This document shows positions 1 through 6,826 of a stretch of DNA of 64,000 bases, in pieces. Made by a program: the position numbers and the translations under genes. Under the pieces are notes generated by a model. It did no database searches. It was not told the origin of the DNA and was given only the letters and a program-made list of their open reading frames with translations. The stretch's first letter is position 1, and every line of letters starts with the position of its first letter. Source of the stretch: Sporomusa silvacetica DSM 10669 (GTDB lineage: Bacteria; Bacillota; Negativicutes; Sporomusales; Sporomusaceae); the NCBI RefSeq assembly GCF_002257705.1, contig NZ_LSLK01000143.1:1-64000 (forward strand). Reading direction: 5' to 3'.

Positions 1-217
1 CCAACGACTCGTTAGTCACTTTTATAATAAGGTGAACATGATTATCCATAAGGCAATAGGCAAAAACATTAAATCCACATATCTGCTTATAATGCTTTAA
101 GGTATCAATAAACTTAACTCTATCTTCATCATCCTCAAATATAATTTGTCTGTTTATTCCTCGTAGCATTATATGATATATTCCGCTATTACTTTTCTTC
201 CGGGCAGTTCGCGGCAT
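1..217 (-). CDS. REP-associated tyrosine transposase (Y1_Tnp family), N-terminal part
   Basis: The first 72 codons of a RAYT/IS200-like transposase are present; the gene runs off the left edge of the window. The protein begins MPRTARKKSNSGIYHIMLRG, the usual start of this family, and has the HUH motif His-Val-His at residues 60-62 (context NHVHLII), which in the family helps bind the metal used for DNA nicking by the downstream catalytic tyrosine. An AGGTGA ribosome site lies 5 bases before the ATG. These are single-copy domesticated transposases that act on REP-type palindromes, and palindromes lie directly upstream here (268-409). The catalytic tyrosine is outside the window, so it cannot be said whether the gene is intact. 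Confidence 0.9.
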   Translation of the reverse strand, partial: MPRTARKKSNSGIYHIMLRGINRQIIFEDDEDRVKFIDTLKHYKQICGFNVFAYCLMDNHVHLIIKVTNESL

Positions 218-267
218 TTTACTCACCTACTTTAACGCGTTTTCTCTTATCATATCATAGATAGTTA

Positions 268-409
268 GGAAACACCAGAACCGTCCCCATGTTTCCCAGA
301 AGCAAAATAAAGAGGGACACTAGGGGGCGCTCCCTTTTTGTCAGCATCTCGCTACAATGCCACGAAATATTCCAGTCGCCCTCGCAATTGAGAGGAAACA
401 TGGGGAGGG
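268..409. repeat. REP-like palindromic pair beside the transposase
   Basis: A hairpin at 268-296 has arms GGAAACA/TGTTTCC around a core AACCGTCCCC. The reverse complement of its right part (281-296) reappears on the other strand at 394-409 as GGAAACATGGGGAGGG, one mismatch in 16. The two copies thus form an inverted pair about 100 bases apart. Between them a GGGACACTAGGGGGCGCTCCC element (about 314-334) is followed by TTTTTG. Palindromes of this kind next to a RAYT gene are the expected substrates of that transposase. The assignment as a true REP family needs a genome-wide count. Confidence 0.55.
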
Positions 410-463
410 AAACACTTTTTCTCTTGATAAAGCTGCCAAAAAAGAAGCATCCCTACTGTCCAC

Positions 464-673
464 CTATGGTTTAGGGTTTGACTTAACTAGCGGGCCTTTG
501 CCTCCCTGCTGCCTGAATAACAAAAATTCCTCCAATACCTCCCCAAATCTCTGGATAGTGCCGGTTGCATCTTTTCCCTCTATATACAACCGATCAAGTT
601 CTTCAGATAGTTCCCAAATTTCATTATATAGCTCAGTTTCTTGTTTCTTACAATCCAGGTATCTGATATTCAT
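464..673 (-). CDS. small Spo0E-like protein (tentative)
   Basis: A 69-residue protein with a two-helix pattern: helix 1 about residues 12-33 (contains ELSEELDRLYIEGKD) and helix 2 about residues 38-53 (IQRFGEVLEEFLLF). The length and the spacing of the helices, joined by a GKD turn, resemble Spo0E-type phosphatases, which remove phosphate from Spo0A-P and delay sporulation. The family signature SQELD in helix 2 is replaced by GEVLEE, so the match is weak. An AAGGAGGGG ribosome site lies upstream, but about 15 bases from the ATG, which is long. The protein may instead be an unrelated short helical protein. Confidence 0.45.
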   Translation of the reverse strand: MNIRYLDCKKQETELYNEIWELSEELDRLYIEGKDATGTIQRFGEVLEEFLLFRQQGGKGPLVKSNPKP

Positions 674-720
674 AGTCAGTTAAACTCACCCCTCCTTATT
701 TTATCTGGAGGCTTCTATGC

Positions 721-759
721 CCTCCTGTAATCACCCATGAATGGGAGTTTTACAGGAGG
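721..759. repeat. nested perfect hairpin
   Basis: Outer arms CCTCCTGTAA (721-730) and TTACAGGAGG (750-759) pair over all 10 bases, and an inner stem CCCAT/ATGGG (734-738/741-745) sits inside. The element lies about 50 bases upstream of the Spo0E-like start codon. On the plus strand the right arm carries GGAGG, on the minus strand the other arm does, so either transcript would hide a ribosome-site-like sequence. No reading frame follows on the plus strand. Confidence 0.6.
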
Positions 760-829
760 AAATTAAAAAGGATCACATCTGCAGGATTATTTCTACCCTA
801 CACATGCGATCCTAATCGATTTTTGCAAC

Positions 830-907
830 AGTATCAAGATACAGGAAACAACCCAAATAACAGAACCCATCAGCGTGTTCTGCCAAACCTGTATCAAGAT
901 ATGATAC
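830..907. repeat. nested dyad with repeated GTATCAAGATA motifs
   Basis: GATACAGG (838-845) pairs with CCTGTATC (888-895), and inside them CAGAAC (861-866) pairs with GTTCTG (877-882). Each outer arm overlaps a GTATCAAGATA motif (831-841 and 891-901), which is itself palindromic (GTATC-AA-GATAC). The arrangement could be a structured RNA or a pair of protein-binding sites. It ends about 70 bases upstream of the promoter at 979-1007. Confidence 0.45.
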
Positions 908-978
908 CATCGAATATTGCATGCAGTCGCACAGCCATCTGCCTTTCGCGTCAATCATTACACCCCAATTGTAAAAAC

Positions 979-1007
979 TTGTAATTCAGCTAACAACCGG
1001 GTATAAT
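979..1007 (+). promoter_or_regulatory. sigma-A promoter of the small RNA at 1014
   Basis: TTGTAA (979-984) and a perfect TATAAT (1002-1007) are separated by exactly 17 bases. The expected start point, about 1013-1015, coincides with the first base of the closing stem of the predicted RNA. No plus-strand protein gene follows. Confidence 0.7.
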
Positions 1008-1013
1008 AAGATT

Positions 1014-1111
1014 GTCGTCGTGGACAGTTCGCTGTTACGTGTAGGTGTCTCCGCACCTGCTCGTGCCTATAGGTGTTCCACCACCTATGGGACACGGCGA
1101 CTTTACTTTTT
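1014..1111 (+). ncRNA. predicted structured small RNA, closed multi-hairpin fold
   Basis: A 9-pair closing stem joins 1014-1022 to 1093-1101 (one G-U pair). Inside lie three hairpins: 1023-1036 with a UUCG tetraloop on a 5-pair stem, 1041-1060 with a 7-pair stem and loop UCUCCG, and 1066-1091 with a 10-pair stem and loop UUCCAC. The last two share the stem motif AGGUG/CACCU. The closing stem is followed by UUUACUUUUU, a plausible intrinsic terminator tail. A near-consensus promoter lies immediately upstream. No reading frame is present, so this looks like a free-standing regulatory RNA; the UCUCC and UUCC loops could pair with ribosome sites. I do not recognise a known family. Confidence 0.6.
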
Positions 1112-1376
1112 AATTTCCACCTATTACTAATATTAGTACTCTTTTACATAAATTGCAAGGGCATAAAGGTAAAAAGATTGGTTTTTTATTAAGAAACTTA
1201 CACCATCCCTTGTAAGTTAAAAAGCAGCCGGTTAGGCAGAATTAATTCCCGTAACCGGAAATGTTCATAGGGACGGTGGTACTGTCATTTCAGATAAGTC
1301 AATTTTCCTAATAAAGCAAGCCTGACCCCCAAAGTTCCTTAGAAAGTCAAAAGCAATTTGCCAAAAACAAGCGAAT
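1112..1376. other. gene-free spacer with two hairpins
   Basis: No convincing reading frame on either strand. AACTTACA/TGTAAGTT (1195-1202/1211-1218) forms an 8-pair hairpin that, read on the minus strand, is followed by TCTTAAT and may weakly end the TIR operon. CCGGTTA/TAACCGG (1228-1234/1252-1258) forms a second stem. GGGACGGTGGTACTGTC (1270-1286) resembles the GGGGACGGTT core of the palindromes beside the transposase. Confidence 0.45.
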
Positions 1377-2288
1377 TTATGATATATAGGCTTTGAATAT
1401 TTCTCTAACTTTATTAACCTTAAAAATAATAATTGTTATAAAGAAAATAATGTAACATAATAAAAATAATAATGGCACTTTTGTTTCAGATTGGGTAAAC
1501 GATTTATACTTTTTCTTGTCTTTACCTTCTCCTAATGCAATCCATTCAGCAGAAAAAATTGAAACAGGTAAATATTGTTCTAGTTTATTTAAAACTGCAA
1601 ACTTTCCTGTGTTCAATTGACCATAAGAAACTAATAAACTTCGCCAAGAAGTACATAATAGAATACCTACCAGAGCTAACGCACACGGATATATATACAA
1701 ATAAGTGTCTTCAATTTTTACTCCCGCCGTTAAGCCTAACATCGATATTAACACTCCATTTGCTGTCAAAAAGAAGGTATTCACAGCTTGCCTTCGTATA
1801 ATAAGACTTTCCGATGTCTGGAGTAATAACTTATATTCCTCCAACAATAGCTTTCGGGTTTCAATATCATTTATTAATTTTGATGGTTCATTTTTATTAA
1901 AAAGTGTTTCTTTAAATTTTTTTTTATTACTGTCTAACTCCAAATTAATAATAGCGTCTAGCTCTTCTTCAGCTATAGTTTGTCCTAAATTTGGTTCGTT
2001 TAAGAGCTCAAAATTTTCATTAAGTTTAATAGTGTAAACTGTCTTTTCGACCTCTTTAGCCTTCTTTAATTCCCAATTTATGTTCTCACTTTTTTGTGAT
2101 TGTTCGCCAACTAAGAATATGATGAAATCTGCCGAATTAATTTTTCTCTCTGAACAAAATTTCCAAAATATATTATATTTCCACTGTAATTTTTCAATCT
2201 GCAACTTTTTATGCTTACTGAATTTATCAAACATAAATCTTTCGACTTTTTCTTTATCAGAAAACGAATATATAAGAAATGCTTTCAT
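1377..2288 (-). CDS. TIR-like protein with C-terminal membrane domain (SLATT/RipA-like), probable defence effector
   Basis: 303 residues. The N-terminal ~115 residues are TIR-like: strand 1 MKAFLIYSFSDK, a central strand DFIIFLVGEQ (54-63), and a Trp-Glu pair at 72-73 (NINWELKKAKE) where TIR-like and DUF1863 proteins keep the catalytic glutamate. The C-terminal half has hydrophobic segments at about 169-189, 196-214 and 271-289. It also carries the pattern RRQAVNTFF before the first segment and LNTGKFAVLNKLE followed by a conserved EW after the second, as in RipA/SLATT-type membrane proteins found with defence and nucleotide-signal systems. It lies 45 bases downstream of the TIR gene at 2334 and is probably co-transcribed. 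It is very AT-rich compared with the core genes, which suggests transfer. The role as a pore-forming effector is inference. Confidence 0.7.
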   Translation of the reverse strand: MKAFLIYSFSDKEKVERFMFDKFSKHKKLQIEKLQWKYNIFWKFCSERKINSADFIIFLVGEQSQKSENINWELKKAKEVEKTVYTIKLNENFELLNEPNLGQTIAEEELDAIINLELDSNKKKFKETLFNKNEPSKLINDIETRKLLLEEYKLLLQTSESLIIRRQAVNTFFLTANGVLISMLGLTAGVKIEDTYLYIYPCALALVGILLCTSWRSLLVSYGQLNTGKFAVLNKLEQYLPVSIFSAEWIALGEGKDKKKYKSFTQSETKVPLLFLLCYIIFFITIIIFKVNKVREIFKAYIS

Positions 2289-2333
2289 TATTCTAGTACC
2301 TGCTATTTTTTCTATATTAGCTATCTCTATTAG

Positions 2334-2750
2334 CTAACTTGCTATGTTTTTCCCTTCGCTCATGACTTGTTTTATTGCACTCGCTATTTTATCCCAATCC
2401 CAGCTTATAGTACGATTACGTTGGAGACCACTAGGAAGATTACTACTAGTATTAGCTCCTCCAACATATACTCCAAATATTGGAACACTGTGTTTCTTTG
2501 CAAATCCAATCTCTTTAACAACCCCTGTAGCACTTGCCATATATTTGCCGACCAGCACTATTACCATATTACATTTTTTAATTTTTTCTTCAACTATTCT
2601 CTCCCACTGACTTTGAGGCATTGACGACTTCGCTGACCAATCCTGGATACTAAAGGGCGTCTTAGAGTTTTTACTTTGCCCTGCAAATAAAGCTTTTTCA
2701 GTTGAATTGTGATCAAAGTCAAAACTTATAAAGGCTCTCGGATCTGGCAT
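2334..2750 (-). CDS. TIR-like (DUF1863/ThsB-type) protein
   Basis: 138 residues, a complete single TIR-like domain. FISFDFDH (7-14) is strand 1 and the following turn; NMVIVLVGKYMASATGVVKE (61-80) holds the core strand and Glu80, the position of the catalytic glutamate of Thoeris ThsB; IFGVYVGG (91-98) is the next strand. ThsB proteins sense phage and make an ADP-ribose-derived signal that activates a partner. The partner here would be the membrane TIR-like protein immediately downstream. The ribosome site GGGAGG is 8 bases from the ATG. No ThsA (SIR2-SLOG or macro domain) gene is visible within the window, so this is not a standard Thoeris locus. Confidence 0.75.
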   Translation of the reverse strand: MPDPRAFISFDFDHNSTEKALFAGQSKNSKTPFSIQDWSAKSSMPQSQWERIVEEKIKKCNMVIVLVGKYMASATGVVKEIGFAKKHSVPIFGVYVGGANTSSNLPSGLQRNRTISWDWDKIASAIKQVMSEGKNIAS

Positions 2751-2830
2751 ATAGTATTCCTCCCTCTATCATCGTTGTATTAAGGATTATTATTCTACAC
2801 ATTTTGGGAGTTTCCTTCAAAATTTAGCAT

Positions 2831-2859
2831 ATTATACCTTTATGATTACCAGATGTCAC
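2831..2859 (-). promoter_or_regulatory. promoter of the TIR operon
   Basis: On the minus strand GTGACA (2854-2859) and a perfect TATAAT (2831-2836) are 17 bases apart, about 75 bases before the start codon at 2750. The strength of the match suggests constitutive expression of both TIR-like genes. Confidence 0.65.
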
Positions 2860-3083
2860 AGACCAGCTAATTAAAGTCAGTCCCCATCTACAATTTTCGT
2901 TTAAAGAAAAATATGTACAGCAAACAAACCCTTCTCAATATCGAACTATGTTCGATAAAGGCGAGCCGTAACCTTGGATAGCCACCTATTTTGATATACT
3001 ATCGACATATTTTTTTACCCAAGCAAGTTCCTCCACCATAACTGAAGATGTTCCTTGTCCCGGTAATCTTGCTAAACAAACAT
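2860..3083. other. spacer between the TIR operon and glmS, with a 19-base palindrome
   Basis: No supported gene. TATCGAAC (2939-2946) and GTTCGATA (2950-2957) form a perfect palindrome with a 3-base centre. It resembles the Bacillus LexA box CGAAC-N4-GTTCG but is one base too short in the centre. It lies about 80 bases upstream of the TIR promoter and could be an operator for an unknown regulator. Confidence 0.45.
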
Positions 3084-3120
3084 AGAATGCCACCCAAAAT
3101 CAAATTTTGGGTGGCATTCT
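3084..3120 (-). terminator. glmS terminator
   Basis: A perfect 17-pair stem, AGAATGCCACCCAAAAT (3084-3100) with its complement (3104-3120), and a 3-base loop, beginning 13 bases after the glmS stop codon. The T-run on the minus strand is weak (TATGTTTG), but the stem is very strong. Confidence 0.75.
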
Positions 3121-3133
3121 CTATTATCTTCCC

Positions 3134-4963
3134 CTACTCCACAGTAACGCTCTTAGCCAAATTTCTTGGCTTATCAACGTCACAGCCGCGAGTAACCGCA
3201 GCATAATACGCTAAGAGCTGCAACGGAATGACTGATAAAATAGGCGTCAGGAATTTATCAGTAGCTGGAATATAGATGGTATGGTCAACATATTTTTCGA
3301 TTTGATTATCGCCTTTGAGGCCAATGCCGATAACAACAGCATCACGTGCCTTGACTTCTTTGATGTTGCTGAGCATTTTTTCGTAAACATCTTTCTGCGT
3401 GGCTAACGCGATAACAGGCACGCCTTCAATAATTAGCGCCAAAGTGCCATGTTTGAGTTCGCCGGCAGCGTAGGCTTCGGCATGGATATAGGATATTTCT
3501 TTGAGTTTGAGTGCCCCTTCGAGTGCTACGGCATAGTCTAGGGAACGGCCAAGGAAGAATACATCTTCATTGAAACCATATTGTTGGGCAAAGGTTTTGA
3601 TGGGTTCAACATCTTCCAGCAGTTCATAGATGTGATTGGGCAGTTCGCGTAGTTCTTGGCAAAGTTCTCGGACTCTTGCTGGCGGCAGCTTGCCTTTAAG
3701 TGAGCCCATATAGATGGCCAGCATAGCCATAATAATCAGCTGAGTCGTATAGGCTTTGGTTGATGCTACCGCGATTTCCGGGCCAGCCCAGGTATAGATA
3801 ACTTGGTCAGCTTCGCGGGCGATAGAGGAGCCGACAACGTTAGTAACAGCTAGTACACGCGATCCCAGCTTTTTAGCTTCTTTCAATGCGGCTAAGGTAT
3901 CTAGAGTTTCTCCTGACTGGCTGATAACAATGGTGAGCGTCTGGTCGTCAATAAGCGGCGAACGATAACGGAATTCGGAAGCCACATCAACTTCTACCGG
4001 AATGCGGGCTAGGTTTTCGATCAGATATTTACCGACAATACCAGCATGATAAGCGGTGCCGCAAGCGACAATCGCAATTTTTTTGATAGCAGTAACATCC
4101 TCTTTGATCCATTTTAGTTCTTCAAATTCTACGCCACTGTTGTCTTTTTCAACTCGTCCGGTCATAGTTTCGCGGACAGCCTTAGGCTGCTCATAAATTT
4201 CTTTTATCATGAAATGCTCATAGCCGCCTTTTTCAGCTGCTTCGGCATCCCAGTTTACTTCAAATACTTTTTTAGTTACCGGCACTCCCTGACGGTTCAT
4301 GACCCAGACGGACTCTTTGGTCACTATAGCCATTTCGCCATCACTCAAGATATAGGTTCTCCGAGTGCGGCTGATGATAGCCGGAATATCGGAAGCGATA
4401 AAGTTTTCCCCTTCACCAAGGCCAATAACCAACGGATTATCCTGTTTGGTGCAAATAAGCTTATCCGGCTCATCCTGGCACATAAAGACCAACGCATACG
4501 AGCCTTCAATAGTTTCAAGTACTTTTTTTACAGTGGCTTCAAAATCACCTTCATAGTACTCTTCCACCAGGTGAGCTACCACCTCAGTATCGGTTTCTGA
4601 AGTGAATTTATGGCCTTTGGCAATCAATTTCTCTTTGATATGCATATAGTTTTCGATAATGCCATTATGCACAACGACAAACTTGCCTGTGCAATCAGTA
4701 TGCGGGTGAGAGTTAGCGTCAGATGGACGGCCATGTGTCGCCCACCGGGTATGGCCAATGCCCAGATTGCCTGTAAGCGGCTTCATTTCTACTTTTTTGG
4801 CAAGAACATTCAAACGGCCAACACTTTTATCAACATTTATTTTACTACCATCAAAAACGGCAATACCAGCCGAATCATATCCCCGGTATTCAAGTTTGCT
4901 CATTCCTTCTAATAGAAATGGTGCCGCCTGATCGGGGCCGATGTAGCCTACGATACCACACAT
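3134..4963 (-). CDS. glmS: glutamine-fructose-6-phosphate aminotransferase (isomerising)
   Basis: 609 residues, normal length. It makes glucosamine-6-phosphate from fructose-6-phosphate and glutamine, the first step to UDP-GlcNAc for the cell wall. The N-terminal glutaminase domain starts MCGIVGYIG with the catalytic Cys2, and contains GHTRWATHG. Two SIS sugar-phosphate domains follow (VACGTAYHAG about 303-312; SQSGETLDTL about 350-359; FLGRSLDYAVALEGALKLKE about 474-493), and the C-terminus ends KSVTVE as in the family. The ribosome site GGGAGG is 7 bases from the ATG. The leader carries a glmS ribozyme, so its mRNA should be cleaved when glucosamine-6-phosphate is abundant. Confidence 0.98.
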   Translation of the reverse strand: MCGIVGYIGPDQAAPFLLEGMSKLEYRGYDSAGIAVFDGSKINVDKSVGRLNVLAKKVEMKPLTGNLGIGHTRWATHGRPSDANSHPHTDCTGKFVVVHNGIIENYMHIKEKLIAKGHKFTSETDTEVVAHLVEEYYEGDFEATVKKVLETIEGSYALVFMCQDEPDKLICTKQDNPLVIGLGEGENFIASDIPAIISRTRRTYILSDGEMAIVTKESVWVMNRQGVPVTKKVFEVNWDAEAAEKGGYEHFMIKEIYEQPKAVRETMTGRVEKDNSGVEFEELKWIKEDVTAIKKIAIVACGTAYHAGIVGKYLIENLARIPVEVDVASEFRYRSPLIDDQTLTIVISQSGETLDTLAALKEAKKLGSRVLAVTNVVGSSIAREADQVIYTWAGPEIAVASTKAYTTQLIIMAMLAIYMGSLKGKLPPARVRELCQELRELPNHIYELLEDVEPIKTFAQQYGFNEDVFFLGRSLDYAVALEGALKLKEISYIHAEAYAAGELKHGTLALIIEGVPVIALATQKDVYEKMLSNIKEVKARDAVVIGIGLKGDNQIEKYVDHTIYIPATDKFLTPILSVIPLQLLAYYAAVTRGCDVDKPRNLAKSVTVE

Positions 4964-4989
4964 ATATAATCCTCCCTAATTACGGCTAC

Positions 4990-5092
4990 TTATAAACGCT
5001 CATCTGCGTCGTTGTCAGTCCGGGCGTTCTCTGCGGCGTACTTCCCAGTACGACTTGTTCACGTCCTCCTTCCGCCTAGCATCTGAACATTT
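4990..5092 (-). repeat. interspersed repeat, copy A (in the glmS leader)
   Basis: Read on the minus strand, it begins ATGTTCAGATGCTAGGCGG, has a central small hairpin CGTACTGGGAAGTACG, and ends CAACGACGCAGATGAGCGTT followed by TATAA. The same beginning, centre and end occur in copy B (14338-14438) and the end alone in copy C (60453-60494). Here the element sits between the glmS ribozyme and the glmS ribosome site, so it is transcribed as part of the leader. Confidence 0.7.
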
Positions 5093-5150
5093 CTAAGCAG
5101 CCTAAGCCTATAATACGTTTTGTCATTATTAAAATTTTTCTTTTCTGCAT

Positions 5151-5282
5151 GCTGCCGTTTTGTTCCGCAGGTCACCTTGCGGTTTTGTCGGCCAGCTTAC
5201 GACGACAGTCGCCGAGAGGCATCCGCTGACTGCTCGATAAACCTCTCCCTCGTCTGCTTGGTTCTCCCCAAGCACCAGCGCT
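5151..5282 (-). ncRNA. glmS ribozyme
   Basis: On the minus strand the sequence starts GCGCTGGTGCTTGG and continues with the hallmark GACGAGGGAGAGGTTTATCG, then CAGCGGATGCCTC and GTAAGC, and ends with a GCCG/CGGC stem enclosing a CCGCA/TGCGG stem. This matches the P1-P4 core of glmS self-cleaving RNAs. The cleavage site should fall between 5282 and 5281, just before GCGC. The RNA cuts itself when it binds glucosamine-6-phosphate, lowering glmS expression. Confidence 0.93.
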
Positions 5283-5316
5283 TTTTTCCAACTAGCTTTT
5301 GTCATAAATTCAGTAA

Positions 5317-5337
5317 TTATTCTGCTTCCACTGTCAT
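5317..5337 (-). other. possible six-codon leader ORF before the ribozyme
   Basis: A GGAGGTG ribosome site is followed at good distance by ATG and six codons (MTVEAE) and TAA, ending about 35 bases before the ribozyme cleavage site. It may be chance. If translated, ribosomes would load just upstream of the ribozyme. Confidence 0.25.
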
Positions 5338-5371
5338 TTTCACCTCCAATAATAATAATAACTATACATAT

Positions 5372-5401
5372 GCAAAGGAGCACTATTTAGTGCTCCTTTG
5401 C
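5372..5401 (-). terminator. 14-pair hairpin after glmM
   Basis: GCAAAGGAGCACTA (5372-5385) pairs perfectly with TAGTGCTCCTTTGC (5388-5401) around two bases. It lies 48 bases after the glmM stop codon and probably ends the cdaA-glmM transcript, though no T-run follows. It also falls just inside the start of the transcript predicted from the promoter at 5414-5442, so it could instead be a 5' stabilising hairpin. Confidence 0.55.
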
Positions 5402-5413
5402 TGTATCTATCTT

Positions 5414-5442
5414 ATTGTAATATAGTTTACTATATTGGTCAA
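5414..5442 (-). promoter_or_regulatory. promoter of the glmS leader
   Basis: On the minus strand TTGACC (5437-5442) and TACAAT (5414-5419) are 17 bases apart, immediately after the glmM stop codon. It would start a transcript at about 5407 that includes the hairpin, the ribozyme, repeat A and glmS. Confidence 0.6.
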
Positions 5443-5448
5443 TCATGT

Positions 5449-6789
5449 TTAGGATTGTTCTTGCGTAATTACAGCGGCAATGGTAGTAACAATGCGTTCT
5501 AAATCAGGCAACGTAGGGCCTTCGGCCATTACGCGAATGAGGGGTTCAGTGCCTGAAGGCCGCACCAGTATCCGACCATTATCACCTAATTCCTGCTCGC
5601 CTGCTTGAATAGCTGCCGCAATCTTAGTGTTATTCTCCCAGCCTTGCTTGCTCTTAACGCGAATGTTTTCCAAGAGCTGTGGGAATCGAGTCATTACATG
5701 GGCTAATTGTGACATTTTTTTGCCGCTTTGTTTTAAGGCCGCCGCCAGCTTTAGGGATGTGATCAGACCATCGCCGGTTGTACTGTACTGACTAAATATG
5801 ATATGGCCTGATTGTTCGCCACCAAGCACCAACTGATGTTTGAGCATAGCTTCCAGCACATAGCGGTCACCTACTGGTGTAACAAGCACTTTGCCACCAG
5901 CATTTTTCATAGCCTGGTGCAGACCCAGATTGCTCATGACAGTAGCTACTAGTGTTTTATCAGGCAGGGTATTCTGCCTGAGCATTTCTAGTGCACAGAT
6001 AAGCATGATTTGGTCACCGTCAACAGCCTCTCCGGCTTCGTCAACAGCCAGGCAGCGATCAGCATCGCCATCATGGGCCAGTCCGATATCGGCCTTATTC
6101 TGAGCTACTGCGGCCTGTAGTTGTTCAAGATGGGTTGATCCGCAGCCAGCATTGATATTACTGCCATCAGGTTTATCATTGATAACAATAACCTCAGCGC
6201 CTAATTTTCTAAAGGCAGCAGGAGCTGCCTCATAGGAGGCACCGTTGGCACAGTCGATAACAATTTTAAGTTCACTTAACGAACCATCCACTGCTTCTAG
6301 GGCGTAATCCACGTATTCTTGTAATAAATTGTGCTTATAGGTAATAAAGCCAACGCCGTCAGCAGTAGGCCTAGGCATAGTATCTGGCTCAGCTTTGATC
6401 AGTTTTCCCAGTTCATCCTCAACAGCATCAGGCAGCTTATAGCCTGTACCTGCAAAAAATTTGATGCCATTATCAGGATAAGGGTTATGTGATGCTGAAA
6501 TTACAACACCAGCTTGCGCGCCATGTTGTTTGGTCAAATACGCCACTGCCGGGGTCGGTATAACGCCCAAGAGCACAGCTTCACCGCCTGCTGAGCAGAT
6601 ACCAGCTGCAAGCGCAGCCTCCAACATATGCCCGGAAATACGGGTATCCCGCCCAATATAAAATACCGGACGTTTATGTTCTTTGCCAAAATAGTAGGTT
6701 GCCGCCCGGCCCATTTTAAAAGCCAATTCTGGTGTAAGTTCAGCGTTAGCTAAGCCGCGCACACCATCAGTTCCAAACAATCTTGCCAT
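5449..6789 (-). CDS. glmM: phosphoglucosamine mutase
   Basis: 446 residues from the ATG chosen here (MARLFGTDGVRG), the normal length. It converts glucosamine-6-phosphate to glucosamine-1-phosphate. The active-site serine lies in ISASHNPYPDNG (about residue 100), the metal loop is HDGDADRC, and the C-terminal phosphate-binding loop is RPSGTEPLIRV. An upstream TTG in the same frame lies inside the ribosome site and is less likely. The gene ends the cda-glm group and precedes glmS, the usual Firmicutes order linking c-di-AMP and cell-wall precursor synthesis. Confidence 0.97.
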   Translation of the reverse strand: MARLFGTDGVRGLANAELTPELAFKMGRAATYYFGKEHKRPVFYIGRDTRISGHMLEAALAAGICSAGGEAVLLGVIPTPAVAYLTKQHGAQAGVVISASHNPYPDNGIKFFAGTGYKLPDAVEDELGKLIKAEPDTMPRPTADGVGFITYKHNLLQEYVDYALEAVDGSLSELKIVIDCANGASYEAAPAAFRKLGAEVIVINDKPDGSNINAGCGSTHLEQLQAAVAQNKADIGLAHDGDADRCLAVDEAGEAVDGDQIMLICALEMLRQNTLPDKTLVATVMSNLGLHQAMKNAGGKVLVTPVGDRYVLEAMLKHQLVLGGEQSGHIIFSQYSTTGDGLITSLKLAAALKQSGKKMSQLAHVMTRFPQLLENIRVKSKQGWENNTKIAAAIQAGEQELGDNGRILVRPSGTEPLIRVMAEGPTLPDLERIVTTIAAVITQEQS

Positions 6790-6826
6790 GTATGTAGATG
6801 CTCCCTTCAATCTTCAGTGCGAATAA

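Noticed and set aside
357..683. 108-residue plus-strand frame near the transposase
   Set aside because: It crosses the palindromic repeat and lies opposite the better supported 69-residue gene; no ribosome site.
2942..2954. LexA (SOS) box
   Set aside because: CGAAC and GTTCG are separated by three bases instead of four, and no SOS gene follows.
5129..5383. 84-residue frame on the minus strand upstream of glmS
   Set aside because: It covers the glmS ribozyme and has no family features; the RNA explains the sequence.
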